Below are positions 1 through 9,029 of a stretch of DNA of 64,000 nucleotides, in pieces. The number at the start of each line of letters is the position of its first letter. Positions within the stretch are counted from its first letter, which is position 1. Source of the stretch: Mariniradius saccharolyticus AK6. GTDB taxonomy: Bacteria; Bacteroidota; Bacteroidia; Cytophagales; Cyclobacteriaceae. The position numbers and the translations under genes were made by a program. Under the pieces are notes generated by a model, which saw only the letters and a list, made by a program, of their open reading frames with translations, made no database searches and was not told the origin of the DNA. Location: the NCBI RefSeq assembly GCF_000330725.2, contig NZ_AMZY02000017.1, positions 36,037 to 100,036 of the forward strand, read 5' to 3'.

Positions 1-547
1 CGCACATTTTGCCAAGAAAACGACCGAGGGGGACTTACAGCAACTCATCGAAAGTCCCTATCACGAGGTGCGGCTCACTGCGCTCCTGATCCTCGTTTCA
101 AAATTCAGAAAAGCCTCTGAAAAGGGATTCTGGGTCGATTTCTACTTGCGAAACCTGAAATATGTCAATAATTGGGACTTGGTAGACAGCTCGGCGCACT
201 TTATTCTTGGTGAATGGCTTTGGGATAAGGACAGAAAAATGCTGCATGACATGGCGCGGAGGGGAAACCTTTGGGAGCAACGGATCGCGATCATCAGTAC
301 TTACCATTTTATTCGGAAACAAGACTTCGCAGACACCTTCACAATCGCCGAGACACTCATAGACCATCGGCATGACCTGATCCGTAAAGCTGTTGGTTGG
401 ATGCTGCGGGAGATTGGCAACAGGGATTTCGAAGCTGAAAAGGTGTTTTTGGAAAAACATTACAGACAAATGCCCCGAACCATGCTGCGCTATGCCATCG
501 AGAAATTCCCGGCAGTGGAAAAGGAAAATTTCATGAAAAAGGGATGA
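1..547 (+). CDS. AlkD-like DNA alkylation repair protein (5' end cut by window)
   Basis: The frame is open from the first bases of the window to TGA at 545-547, so the start lies outside; 181 residues are visible of a family usually about 225-235 long. The protein is helical and HEAT-repeat-like, and the motif NNWDLVDSSAHFILG matches the substrate-groove Trp/Asp region of AlkD glycosylases. Known members of the family excise N3- and N7-alkylated purines from DNA in the cytoplasm. A GTG at 68 is internal, because the codons before it continue the same protein. The stop is shared with an ATGA, but the next gene probably starts further downstream. Identity as an AlkD-family protein is fairly sure; substrate range is inferred. 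Confidence 0.85.
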   Translation, partial: AHFAKKTTEGDLQQLIESPYHEVRLTALLILVSKFRKASEKGFWVDFYLRNLKYVNNWDLVDSSAHFILGEWLWDKDRKMLHDMARRGNLWEQRIAIISTYHFIRKQDFADTFTIAETLIDHRHDLIRKAVGWMLREIGNRDFEAEKVFLEKHYRQMPRTMLRYAIEKFPAVEKENFMKKG

Positions 548-585
548 TTTTTCCTTACTTTAGCGTAGTCCCAAACCCAATGGCC

Positions 586-1173
586 ATGAAGACTTTGTTC
601 ACGTTCGCCCTTTTTATCGGATTCCAAATCTTTGGAGTAGCACAGACTATTCCCTCGAAAGAAATCCAAATAAAGACTGCGGTGATGGCTGCGCCTGAAG
701 AAAAAAGGGAGGGGGCGACCGTGTTGGGTTTTGATGAAAAAGGAAACCTTGTGACGCTACGGAAGGGCAGCAATGATCTAATCTGCCTTGCCGACGACCC
801 CAATTCAAACGGATTTAACGCTTCATGCTACCACAATACCCTAGAACCATTTATGGCGCGGGGCAGGCAACTTAAGGCTGAAGGCAAGACTCCAAAGGAG
901 ATTTTTGATATCAGGGAAGCCGAAGCAAAAAGTGGAAAACTCAAAATGCCCAAGGATGGCGCTACGCTTTTTGTTCTGACAGCGGACCAACAAAATTTTG
1001 ACCCGAAAACCGGTGAAGTCAAAGACAGTTATCTACGCTATGTCGTTTACATTCCTTGGGCCACTGAGGCTAGCACTGGTTTACCATTGAAGCCTTCAGG
1101 GCCTGCTATGCCTTGGATTATGGATCCAGGCACCCATCGGGCCCATATCATGATCAATCCGCCGAGAAATTAG
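586..1173 (+). CDS. secreted protein of unknown function
   Basis: Unrecognised protein. The open frame begins at 544, but the ATG at 586 (or 580) gives a clean signal peptide (MKTLFTFALFIGFQIFGVAQ, cleavage after the AQ), so I use 586; 195 residues. The mature part is hydrophilic, with a central KxPKDGATLFVLTADQQ stretch, a YLRYVVYIPW stretch and a PSGPAMPWIMDPGTHRAHIM region near the C-terminus rich in Pro, Met and His. There is no lipobox and no membrane segment, so periplasmic or extracellular. A TAnnTTTG-like sequence (TTACTTTAG, around 556-564) lies just upstream and could be its own -7 element. No function is proposed. Confidence 0.7.
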   Translation: MKTLFTFALFIGFQIFGVAQTIPSKEIQIKTAVMAAPEEKREGATVLGFDEKGNLVTLRKGSNDLICLADDPNSNGFNASCYHNTLEPFMARGRQLKAEGKTPKEIFDIREAEAKSGKLKMPKDGATLFVLTADQQNFDPKTGEVKDSYLRYVVYIPWATEASTGLPLKPSGPAMPWIMDPGTHRAHIMINPPRN

Positions 1174-1202
1174 AAATTTGAAAGATTTCCAGAAGGCAGC
1201 GG

Positions 1203-2552
1203 TCACTTCTTGTATTTCCCTTGGGCACCTAATTGGTTCCGGTTTTTCTTGGCCTTAAACTTCTTGCCTTTCTTCTTTTCAGTTGGCTTTTCGTATTTTG
1301 AAAAAGGCTTCTTTTCATGGAAAGCGCCCTTGAATTCAGGATTTTCCTTCCGTTTCTGATTGTCAATTTCCCGTGCGTACTCCTGTTTTTCTTCAAAGGG
1401 AGTTTCGGTCACCTCTACGATATCAGGAATACTTTCCTGGGGCACGGGCATCCGGATGATTTTTTCGATTTTTTCGAAATGATATTCCTCTCCCGGATTC
1501 ACAAATGTGATGGCCATCCCTTCATTTTCGGCCCGTCCAGTCCTACCGATCCGATGGACATAATCCTCATAAATCAAGGGGACGTCGAAGTTGATCACGT
1601 GGCTGACCATACTGACATCAATCCCACGGGCTGCCACATCAGTCGCGACAAGGATTCTGACTTCCCCGGATTTGAAATCGTCCATGGAATTGATTCTCGT
1701 GTTTTGGCCCTTATTGGCATGTATCACGCGGATTTGGCCGAGGTTTTTCCTACCAAGATAGGAAAACACGGCCTCGGCATTCTTCCTTGACTTTGCAAAA
1801 ATCATTACCCTGCTGACACCTTCGTCCTGCAAAAGAAAGTGTAGCAAGTTAATCTTGGTCTTGATGTTTGGCACAAAATATTTGATCTGCCGGATTGTGT
1901 CAGCAGTAGTCGCCTGAGGCGCCACTTCCACCCGCTCTGGGAATTCGAGGAATTCCTCGGACAATCGCTCCACCTTGGAACCGAAAGTAGCCGAGAAAAG
2001 CAGATTTTGACGCTTGACCGGAATCACTTCCAAAATCGCCCTGATTTGGGGTAAAAAGCCCATATCCAGCATTTTATCGGCCTCATCCATGACCATGGTT
2101 TTAATCTCCTTGGTCAAGATCGCCTCCTTCCTATATAGGTCCATGAAGCGGCCTGGCGTGGAAATAATGATATCGACTCCCTCTTGAAGTTTTTCGATTT
2201 GGGTTTTTGGTCCCAAGCCTCCAAAGAGTGCCACATAACGTAGGTCGGTGTTCTTGCCAAGCTGCTGCACAGCTTCCTCTATCTGCAAAACCAATTCCCG
2301 GGTCGGCGCGAGTATCAGCGCTCGCGGCAACCTACCCTGTGCATATTTCACCTTCATCAAAATGGGAAGAACATAGGCTGCGGTTTTACCGGTCCCTGTC
2401 TGTGCTATGCCCAAAACATCATGTCCTGCCAAGGCCAGAGGAATCGCCTTTTGCTGAATCGGCGTGGGTTTGTCGTATCCGGCTTCGCTGATGGCATCCC
2501 ACAACTGTCGGTTCAATTTAAAATCTTCAAATTTCGGGAGGCTATCGGACAT
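1203..2552 (-). CDS. DEAD-box ATP-dependent RNA helicase (RhlE type)
   Basis: 449 residues with all DEAD-box motifs in order: Q motif (FKLNRQLWDAISEAGY, PTPIQQ) near 10-35, Walker A AQTGTGKT at 50-57, PTREL, TPGR, DEAD near 156, SAT near 188, then the second RecA domain with ATDVAARGID and HRIGRTGR. A Lys-rich tail of about 70 residues follows, as in RhlE-type helicases, where it gives non-specific RNA binding. It unwinds or remodels RNA (ribosome assembly or RNA decay) in the cytoplasm. It is transcribed divergently from dihydroorotase across a 120-bp gap. Family assignment is certain; paralogue-level assignment is not. Confidence 0.95.
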   Translation of the reverse strand: MSDSLPKFEDFKLNRQLWDAISEAGYDKPTPIQQKAIPLALAGHDVLGIAQTGTGKTAAYVLPILMKVKYAQGRLPRALILAPTRELVLQIEEAVQQLGKNTDLRYVALFGGLGPKTQIEKLQEGVDIIISTPGRFMDLYRKEAILTKEIKTMVMDEADKMLDMGFLPQIRAILEVIPVKRQNLLFSATFGSKVERLSEEFLEFPERVEVAPQATTADTIRQIKYFVPNIKTKINLLHFLLQDEGVSRVMIFAKSRKNAEAVFSYLGRKNLGQIRVIHANKGQNTRINSMDDFKSGEVRILVATDVAARGIDVSMVSHVINFDVPLIYEDYVHRIGRTGRAENEGMAITFVNPGEEYHFEKIEKIIRMPVPQESIPDIVEVTETPFEEKQEYAREIDNQKRKENPEFKGAFHEKKPFSKYEKPTEKKKGKKFKAKKNRNQLGAQGKYKK

Positions 2553-2672
2553 GTTTTGTAATTTTGAAATGAATGAAATGGGGAAGGTTGCTTGGGTTTC
2601 ACCTGCGTCTAAGCAATTTCATGATACAGAAGCATTCTCCTAAAACCATGAATCTGGCTACATTGTACTAAT

Positions 2673-4028
2673 ATGAAAAAGAAAAGCATTCTTATCACCG
2701 GGGCAAATATAGTGAATGAAGGCCGAATCAGGCCATCGGACGTATTAATTAAGGATGGTTTCATCGAGCGTATTGATGCAAACCTGTCCTCAATCTCCGC
2801 CGATATCCTGATCGATGGCAGTGGAAAATACCTTTTCCCTGGGCTTATTGACGATCAGGTACACTTCCGTGAACCGGGCCTGACACACAAGGCGGATATC
2901 TACACAGAAAGTAAGTCAGCAGTCGCGGGAGGCGTGACTTCCTACATGGAGATGCCAAATACGGTTCCCCCGGCCACGACGATAGCGCTTCTGGAGCAAA
3001 AATTCAGGATAGCCTCCGAAAAATCACTTGCCAATTACTCGTTCTTTTTTGGTGCTTCCAATGACAACATAGCGGAAATCCTACAGGTCGATCCGCAGAA
3101 CGTCTGCGGCGTAAAAGTATTTCAGGGTTCATCCACCGGAAATATGCTCGTCGACAATCCGGAGAGCTTAGAACGGATATTCGCAGAATGCAAGGTGCTT
3201 ATCGCCACCCATAGCGAAAACGACGAAATCATCAAAACTAATCTTGAAAAATACAAGAGCGAGTTTGGGGATAATATTCCAGTCAAGTATCACCCGCTGA
3301 TTAGATCCGAAGAAGCATGTTATGATGCCTCCAAGAAGGTGGTAGCATTGGCGAAAAAATATGGAAGTAAGCTCCATATTCTCCATATCAGCACCGCAAG
3401 GGAAGTCGGGCTCTTTGACAATTCTTTGCCACTGGAACAGAAACGAATTACCGCTGAAGCATGCATCCACCATCTATGGTTCTGCGACGAAGATTACGAA
3501 AGCAAGGGGAACTTTATCAAATGGAACCCTGCCGTCAAGACAAAAAATGATCGGTCCACAATCCTCCAGGGGGTATTGGATGGGCGGATTGATGTGATCG
3601 CAACCGACCACGCCCCCCATACCCGTGAGGAAAAGTCCAAAGCGTATTCCTCTGCACCATCGGGCGGCCCCTTGGTACAGCATAGTCTAGTAGCTCTTTT
3701 GGACATGTACCACCAAGGCAAAATCAGTCTGGAAATGATTGCCCAGAAAGCCGCACACAATGTTGCAATATTGTTTGAAATCGATAAGCGTGGATTTATC
3801 AGAGAAGGCTTTTATGCCGATTTGGTATTGGTCGATTTGAATTCTCCTTGGACAGTTACACCTGACAATATCCTGTCGAAATGTGGATGGTCGCCTTTTG
3901 AAGGACATACTTTCCGCTCAAAGGTGACGCACACGATCGTTTCCGGACATTTGGCATACGAAAACGGCACTTTCCATGAAGAACAAAAAGGTGTGCGTTT
4001 AAAATTTTCCAGAAAAATCAATAGCTAA
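2673..4028 (+). CDS. pyrC: dihydroorotase (Bacteroidota type)
   Basis: Pyrimidine biosynthesis: cyclises carbamoyl-aspartate to dihydroorotate. 451 residues, amidohydrolase fold. Visible motifs are PGLIDDQVHFREPG at 56-69, GGVTSYMEMPNT, a carboxylation-site-like GVKVF, THSEN, HILHIS and TDHAPHT (metal/substrate Asp-His). The classical metal-binding HxH of the first strand reads QxH here (Gln62, His64). I recall this substitution as common in Bacteroidota dihydroorotases, so it is not evidence of inactivation. Full length and in an ordinary housekeeping context upstream of tRNA-His. Confidence 0.92.
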   Translation: MKKKSILITGANIVNEGRIRPSDVLIKDGFIERIDANLSSISADILIDGSGKYLFPGLIDDQVHFREPGLTHKADIYTESKSAVAGGVTSYMEMPNTVPPATTIALLEQKFRIASEKSLANYSFFFGASNDNIAEILQVDPQNVCGVKVFQGSSTGNMLVDNPESLERIFAECKVLIATHSENDEIIKTNLEKYKSEFGDNIPVKYHPLIRSEEACYDASKKVVALAKKYGSKLHILHISTAREVGLFDNSLPLEQKRITAEACIHHLWFCDEDYESKGNFIKWNPAVKTKNDRSTILQGVLDGRIDVIATDHAPHTREEKSKAYSSAPSGGPLVQHSLVALLDMYHQGKISLEMIAQKAAHNVAILFEIDKRGFIREGFYADLVLVDLNSPWTVTPDNILSKCGWSPFEGHTFRSKVTHTIVSGHLAYENGTFHEEQKGVRLKFSRKINS

Positions 4029-4030
4029 TA

Positions 4031-4061
4031 TTGTAAACAAATCCGGCAAGCGTTACCTTTG
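4031..4061 (+). promoter_or_regulatory. promoter of tRNA-His
   Basis: TTG at 4031-4033, a 20-bp spacer, and TACCTTTG at 4054-4061 match the Bacteroidota housekeeping consensus (TTTG, 19-21 bp, TAnnTTTG). It lies 39 bp before the tRNA and just after the dihydroorotase stop codon. Confidence 0.75.
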
Positions 4062-4100
4062 CAGTCCAATCAACAAGCTGGTTGTATTGAAAAATAAAAT

Positions 4101-4177
4101 GGTGATTGTAGCTCAGCTGGTTAGAGCGCTGGTTTGTGGCACCAGAGGTCGCCGGTTCGATCCCGGTCATTCACCCA
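4101..4177 (+). tRNA. tRNA-His (GTG)
   Basis: Cloverleaf read directly. Acceptor GTGATTG pairs with CATTCAC (one T-T mismatch), with an extra 5' G (4101) facing C73, the histidine-specific feature. D arm contains GCTCAGCTGGTTAGAGC; anticodon stem CTGGT/ACCAG encloses loop TTGTGGC with anticodon GTG; T loop is TTCGATC. It is followed at once by a terminator and preceded by its own promoter, so it is a single-gene transcript. Confidence 0.95.
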
Positions 4178-4180
4178 ATA

Positions 4181-4214
4181 AGACCCCTTTAAAATTGAGG
4201 GGTCTTTCTTTTTG
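4181..4214 (+). terminator. Rho-independent terminator after tRNA-His
   Basis: Stem AGACCCCT / AGGGGTCT with loop TTAAAATTG followed by TTCTTTTT. Confidence 0.9.
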
Positions 4215-4278
4215 AATTAGGCAGTGAACCCAAATGGCATTAAATTTGTACTAAAGGTTGAAATTTAATTTGAAAGGT

Positions 4279-4416
4279 ATGTTCACGTTATTCATGAATT
4301 CTCCCAGGTTTCCAAAAGTGAAACCCGTCAATTTGAAATTTGTGCAATCCTATATCCAGAAATTTGAGGAATCCCTCAAAGTTTACGAAGAACTCCAAAA
4401 GGAAAGCGCACGGTAA
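4279..4416 (+). CDS. small protein of unknown function (45 aa)
   Basis: Open frame from ATG 4279 to TAA 4414-4416. The product is basic and amphipathic, with a predicted helix in its second half (VQSYIQKFEESLKVYEE) and no signal peptide. Supporting evidence: a TAAATTTG -7-like element at 4241-4248, an AAAGG just before the start, and a hairpin with a T-rich tail shortly after the stop. Codon use looks coding rather than random. It precedes the glycogen cluster on the same strand but is separated by the hairpin. No function recognised; it could be a chance ORF. Confidence 0.5.
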   Translation: MFTLFMNSPRFPKVKPVNLKFVQSYIQKFEESLKVYEELQKESAR

Positions 4417-4439
4417 AATGCAGGACAATCGATAGCAAT

Positions 4440-4471
4440 AAGGTTATGGTAACGTAACCTTTTATTTTTAT
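4440..4471 (+). terminator. candidate terminator between the small ORF and the glycogen operon
   Basis: AAGGTTA (4440-4446) and TAACCTT (4455-4461) form a 7-bp inverted repeat with an 8-nt loop followed by TTATTTTTA. The stem is A/T-rich and weak; it could instead be an operator for the operon starting at 4537. Confidence 0.5.
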
Positions 4472-4536
4472 ACCAATATTTTTTTCTTTCACACTCAAAA
4501 AAGTATTTTTATCCTGAATCTCAAATTTTTGACCCA

Positions 4537-6453
4537 ATGAGTTATATCCACTTCGACAAAACCCAATTAATCAATCTTAATTACTCTTTGGATCGGGAAA
4601 TCATCAGGACCAACAGAGGCGGATGCTATACAAGTACAACTATCATTGGATGCAACACTCGAAAATATCACGGTCTTTTGGTCGCCCCCCAGCCGCAAAT
4701 TGATGAGCAGCTACATGTGATGCTTTCCACAGTGCACGAGACAGTGATCCAACGCGGCGCATCCTTCAATTTGGGAATCAGCAAGTTTCCAGGAAATTAC
4801 TACCCTCGGGGCCATAAATATTTGGAGGATTTTGATTCCGAACCTATTCCAAAGCTCACTTACCGTGTCGGAGGTGTTTTGCTTCAAAAAGAGCTTATCC
4901 TCGACACCAACCGCGACAGAGTGATGATTCGGTACACGCTGCTGGAAGCCCATTCACCGACAAAAATCAGGATCAGCCCATTTTTGGCATTTAGGGGCTA
5001 CCACAATCTGTCCAAGGCCAATGATAGAATCCAGAAGGACTTTGAAAAAGTGCCAAATGGAGCAAAGTATCAACTCTACCCGGAGTATTCTCCGCTGTAC
5101 CTCCAGCTTTCCAAGAAAAATGAATACGTATCCAAACCCGATTGGTATTACAACATCGAATACATCATGGAACGGGAAAGGGGTTATGATTACCAAGAAG
5201 ACCTTTTCGTGCCTGGTTATTTCGAGTTCGACATCGCCAAAGGCGAATCGGTGATTTTTTCCGCCGGACTTACCGAAGCAGATCCGAGTACAAGACAGCG
5301 CGCATTTGAGAAAGAATTGGCAAGAAGGATACCCAGAAACAATTTTGTGAATTGCCTCAAGAATTCGGCGGGACAATTTATCCAAAGACGAGATGGCAAA
5401 ACCCACGTAGTCGCGGGGTATCCATGGTTTGGATGGTGGGGAAGGGATACTTTCGTCGCATCGCCAGGCTTGGTTTTGACCCAGGGCGACAAGGAGACTT
5501 TTCTTGAGATAATGGATACCATGGTCGCCGATCTACATGGCCCGCTTTTTCCAAATGTTGGCAGCGGGGTGATGCGAAACTTAGCTTCCATGGATGCACC
5601 ACTTTGGTTTTTCTGGTCACTTCAGCAATACATCAAGTTTACCGGAGACGAAAAAACCGTCAAGAAGAAATACCTCGAAAAAATGAAGGGAATCATCGAC
5701 GGCTACATGAAAGGAACGGATTACGGCATCCACATGCTTGAAAACGGACTCATGTACGGTGGTCAGGAAGGGGTAGCATTGACTTGGATGGATGCCGTCA
5801 ACTCAGATGGCCCGGTGACTCCAAGGATTGGCTGCCCGGTAGAAATCAATGCCCTTTGGTACAATGCGCTTTGTTTTTATGCAGAACTGACAGGAGACAA
5901 AGCGATATCGGAACTTTCCGAAACTGTCAAAAAATCCTTTGTGGAAGTATTTTGGGACGAGAAGAGAGGCTATCTGGCAGATTACGTAGATGGGTTTTAT
6001 AAAGATTGGGCCATAAGGCCAAATATGGTTTTTGCGACATCTTTGCCGTATTCACCATTGGAAGAATCCCAAATGCAGCGCATTCTCGAGATTGTCAAAT
6101 CAAAACTGCTCACTTCCCGTGGATTGAGATCGCTCTCGCCTGACGACCCCGGATACAAGGGATATTATCAAGGCAACCAATTTTCACGGGACAATGCCTA
6201 CCACAACGGTACGGTTTGGGCTTGGCTGTTGGGCAATTTTGTGGAGGGATACCTCAGGCTGCATGGGAAGGCAGGCAAGCATTTTGTCGAGAAAATCGTA
6301 CAGGGGTTTGACGAAGTAATGAGCCAATACGGGATCGGTACGGTAGCGGAAATATACGATGGAGATCCACCCCACCGGCCAAAAGGTTCGATTTCTCAAG
6401 CTTGGAGCGTTGGGGAATTGCTCAGGATGATGTATTTGTTGGAAAAAATATAG
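4537..6453 (+). CDS. glycogen debranching enzyme (amylo-alpha-1,6-glucosidase family)
   Basis: 638 residues. The N-terminal ~250 residues form the bacterial GDE N-domain (TTIIGCNTRKYHGLLVA; YPRGHKYLEDF). The C-terminal (alpha/alpha)6 part resembles GH133/amylo-1,6-glucosidase, with GYPWFGWWGRDTFVASPGL as the hallmark substrate site and WMDAVNSDGPVTPR and NGTVWAWLLGNFVEGYLR further on. It removes alpha-1,6 branches from glycogen in the cytoplasm. It is the first gene of a tight three-gene run (15 bp to the glycosyltransferase, 2 bp from that to the GH57 gene), implying one transcript. Family is certain; exact specificity is inferred. Confidence 0.92.
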   Translation: MSYIHFDKTQLINLNYSLDREIIRTNRGGCYTSTTIIGCNTRKYHGLLVAPQPQIDEQLHVMLSTVHETVIQRGASFNLGISKFPGNYYPRGHKYLEDFDSEPIPKLTYRVGGVLLQKELILDTNRDRVMIRYTLLEAHSPTKIRISPFLAFRGYHNLSKANDRIQKDFEKVPNGAKYQLYPEYSPLYLQLSKKNEYVSKPDWYYNIEYIMERERGYDYQEDLFVPGYFEFDIAKGESVIFSAGLTEADPSTRQRAFEKELARRIPRNNFVNCLKNSAGQFIQRRDGKTHVVAGYPWFGWWGRDTFVASPGLVLTQGDKETFLEIMDTMVADLHGPLFPNVGSGVMRNLASMDAPLWFFWSLQQYIKFTGDEKTVKKKYLEKMKGIIDGYMKGTDYGIHMLENGLMYGGQEGVALTWMDAVNSDGPVTPRIGCPVEINALWYNALCFYAELTGDKAISELSETVKKSFVEVFWDEKRGYLADYVDGFYKDWAIRPNMVFATSLPYSPLEESQMQRILEIVKSKLLTSRGLRSLSPDDPGYKGYYQGNQFSRDNAYHNGTVWAWLLGNFVEGYLRLHGKAGKHFVEKIVQGFDEVMSQYGIGTVAEIYDGDPPHRPKGSISQAWSVGELLRMMYLLEKI

Positions 6454-6468
6454 ATAAACTCTTTTTGT

Positions 6469-7749
6469 ATGAAGGTACTGATGTTTGGTTGGGAGTTTCC
6501 TCCTCATATTTCCGGAGGCTTGGGCACCGCGTGTTACGGATTGGTAAAGGGCCTTGTCCACCACAAGCAAGACATAATTTTCGTGGTCCCAAAGCTGTGG
6601 GGAGATGAGGAGCCTTTGGCTGATTTCGTAAACGCCTCGGATGTCACGATCGACTACCGTGAAAGGAAATTCAAGAAGATATGGAAAAACCTCACCTATC
6701 TAGAGGTCAGTAGTTTTTTGGTACCCTACCTGGGTCCCGAAGAGTTTAAAAAATACACCGATTATGCAATGCATGACCGCGTGGATATCGACGAGAGCGT
6801 ATTTTCCAACAAGTTTGAATTCAGTGGCAAGTATGGAAAAGACCTGATGAAGGAGGTATCCCGATATGCCCTTGTTGCCGCCCAAATCGCCAAATCCAAG
6901 GAACATGAAATTATCCATGCGCATGATTGGCTGGCGTTTCCCGCAGGTATTGCCGCCAAGGAAATCAGTGGTAAACCACTGGTATGCCACGTACATGCGA
7001 CCGAATTTGATCGGTCTGGCGAGTCAGTCAATAAGCCGGTCTACGATATCGAAAGGGCTGGGATGTTGGCAGCGGACCACGTGGTCGCAGTGAGTCATTT
7101 GACACGAAAGGTTTGCATCGAGCGCTATGGAGTCCATCCTGACAAAGTCAGCGTACTGCACAACGCCGTCTTGGACGCCAGCATAATCAAATCGGACGCC
7201 AAGAAGCATGTTCCAGAAAAGATCGTGACCTTTTTGGGTCGTATCACTTTCCAAAAAGGACCGGAGTATTTCGTCGAAGCTGCGAAAAAGGTACTGGACC
7301 GCGATGACAATGTGCGATTTGTGATGGCAGGAAGCGGAGATCTCCTCAACCGTATGGTAGAACGCGTCGCCGAACTGGGCATGGGTACCAAATTTCACTT
7401 CACCGGGTTTTTGAAAGGTAAAGATGTGGACGATATGTATGCCATCAGCGACGTATATGTAATGCCATCCGTTTCCGAACCCTTTGGCATTGCTCCTTTG
7501 GAAGCCGTACGTCACAATACACCTGTTATAATTTCCAAACAGTCTGGCGTCGCGGAAGTGCTTCGAAATGCCATCAAGATAGACTTTTGGGATGTGGATG
7601 GCATGGCAGATGCAATCTTTGGATTGCTTCATTATGAGAGCATCGCCAAGATGTTCAAAGAACTTGGAAGCGAAGAGCTCAAGAAGCTCAAGTGGGAACA
7701 CGTCGCAGCCAAGTTAGTTACTGTTTATGAAAAACTCACAAAAGAATAG
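6469..7749 (+). CDS. glycosyltransferase, glycogen synthase-like (GT4/GT5)
   Basis: 426 residues, GT-B fold. The N-terminal MFGWEFPPHISGGLGTA carries the glycine-rich acceptor/ADP-sugar loop of starch and glycogen synthases. HAHDWLAFPAG follows, and the C-terminal half has the donor-site pattern VMPSVSEPFGIAPLEA with the conserved Glu pair. Its place between a debranching enzyme and a GH57 amylase points to alpha-1,4-glucan synthesis, but a trehalose- or maltose-1-phosphate-forming GT4 enzyme cannot be excluded. No glgB or glgC gene is seen in this window. Confidence 0.88.
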   Translation: MKVLMFGWEFPPHISGGLGTACYGLVKGLVHHKQDIIFVVPKLWGDEEPLADFVNASDVTIDYRERKFKKIWKNLTYLEVSSFLVPYLGPEEFKKYTDYAMHDRVDIDESVFSNKFEFSGKYGKDLMKEVSRYALVAAQIAKSKEHEIIHAHDWLAFPAGIAAKEISGKPLVCHVHATEFDRSGESVNKPVYDIERAGMLAADHVVAVSHLTRKVCIERYGVHPDKVSVLHNAVLDASIIKSDAKKHVPEKIVTFLGRITFQKGPEYFVEAAKKVLDRDDNVRFVMAGSGDLLNRMVERVAELGMGTKFHFTGFLKGKDVDDMYAISDVYVMPSVSEPFGIAPLEAVRHNTPVIISKQSGVAEVLRNAIKIDFWDVDGMADAIFGLLHYESIAKMFKELGSEELKKLKWEHVAAKLVTVYEKLTKE

Positions 7750-7751
7750 CC

Positions 7752-8966
7752 ATGAGAAATATCTGCTTTTACTTTCAGGTACATCAACCACTCAGAATCA
7801 AACCTTATCGCTTTTTTGACATTGGCGAAGACCATTATTATTGGGACGACTACAGCAACAAAAGCATTATCCGAAAGGTAGCCCAAAAATGCTACCTGCC
7901 GATGAATGCCTTGCTTTTGGAACTGATCCATGCATACAAAGGCCAGTTCAAAGTCGCTTTTTCGATATCGGGTGTTTGCCTGGACCAATTTGAAGCATAT
8001 GCGCCTGATGTATTGGAAAGTTTCAGAAAATTGGTGGCAACCGGACATGTAGAGATGCTAAGTGAAACAGACGCCCATGCACTTTGCTCTTTGAAAAGCA
8101 AGTCTGAATTTGAGCGGATGGTAGGTCGGCACAAGGACAAGCTGAAGAAACATTTTGACGGTTACGAACCAAAGGTTTTCAGAAACACTGAGCTGATTTA
8201 CTCAGATAAGATCGGAGCAATGGTCGCAGAAATGGGATTTGAAGGCATGTTGACCGAAGGTGCCAAACATATTCTAGGTTGGAAGAGCCCAAATTTCGTG
8301 TATCAAAACGCCATCGATCCAAATTTGAAAGTTCTCCTCAAAAACTTCCAACTCAGCGACGACATCGCTTTCCGATTCAGCAACAAGACCTGGAACGACT
8401 ATCCGCTGACAACCGAGAAATTCGTTACATGGATCAATGCCATCCCTAAAGAGCAGGAGGTCCTGAACCTGTTTATGGATTATGAGACATTCGGGGAACA
8501 TCAGTGGGCCGAAACGGGGATTTTTGAATTTATGCGCGCCTTGCCTGGGGCAGTTTTCAAATACACTAATTTCGGCTTTGCAACACCGACTGAGGCTGTA
8601 CGCCAAGGCACTCCTGTCGCAAAAATCCACGTTCCCACGCCAATTTCGTGGGCGGACGAGGAAAGGGACTTGACCGCATGGCTGGGAAATGATCTGCAAA
8701 AGGAAGCATTTACCAAGCTTTATGAGCTGGAATCCAAGGTCGTTAAAATTGATGATCCGGATATCCAACGCGACTGGAACTGCCTGCAGACCTCCGACCA
8801 CTTCTATTATATGTCCACCAAGGCCCTGTCAGATGGTGCTGTACATACCTATTTCAGCCATTACGATACGCCCTATGATGCGTTTATCAATTACATGAAT
8901 GTGCTCAGCGACTTTATCCTTCGGGTGAAAAATAAAGAAAAAGAACTGGCTGAGGCTGCCGAATAA
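7752..8966 (+). CDS. glycoside hydrolase family 57 (alpha-amylase type)
   Basis: 404 residues, starting 2 bp after the glycosyltransferase stop. The N-terminus FYFQVHQPLR is the family's first conserved region. FRNTELIYSD near 140 carries the expected nucleophile Glu, and FMDYETFGEHQW near 240 carries the expected acid/base Asp. No signal peptide, so it acts on cytoplasmic alpha-glucan. The debranching enzyme-glycosyltransferase-GH57 trio is, as far as I know, common in Bacteroidota and is taken as glycogen turnover. A terminator follows. Confidence 0.92.
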   Translation: MRNICFYFQVHQPLRIKPYRFFDIGEDHYYWDDYSNKSIIRKVAQKCYLPMNALLLELIHAYKGQFKVAFSISGVCLDQFEAYAPDVLESFRKLVATGHVEMLSETDAHALCSLKSKSEFERMVGRHKDKLKKHFDGYEPKVFRNTELIYSDKIGAMVAEMGFEGMLTEGAKHILGWKSPNFVYQNAIDPNLKVLLKNFQLSDDIAFRFSNKTWNDYPLTTEKFVTWINAIPKEQEVLNLFMDYETFGEHQWAETGIFEFMRALPGAVFKYTNFGFATPTEAVRQGTPVAKIHVPTPISWADEERDLTAWLGNDLQKEAFTKLYELESKVVKIDDPDIQRDWNCLQTSDHFYYMSTKALSDGAVHTYFSHYDTPYDAFINYMNVLSDFILRVKNKEKELAEAAE

Positions 8967-8981
8967 ATCCAAACTCAGAGA

Positions 8982-9007
8982 AAGGCTTGAATTTCAAGCC
9001 TTTTTTT
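8982..9007 (+). terminator. terminator of the glycogen operon
   Basis: GGCTTGA / TCAAGCC stem with a 3-nt loop followed by seven T. Confidence 0.92.
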
Positions 9008-9029
9008 AATCAAATCTATCCCTGCGATT

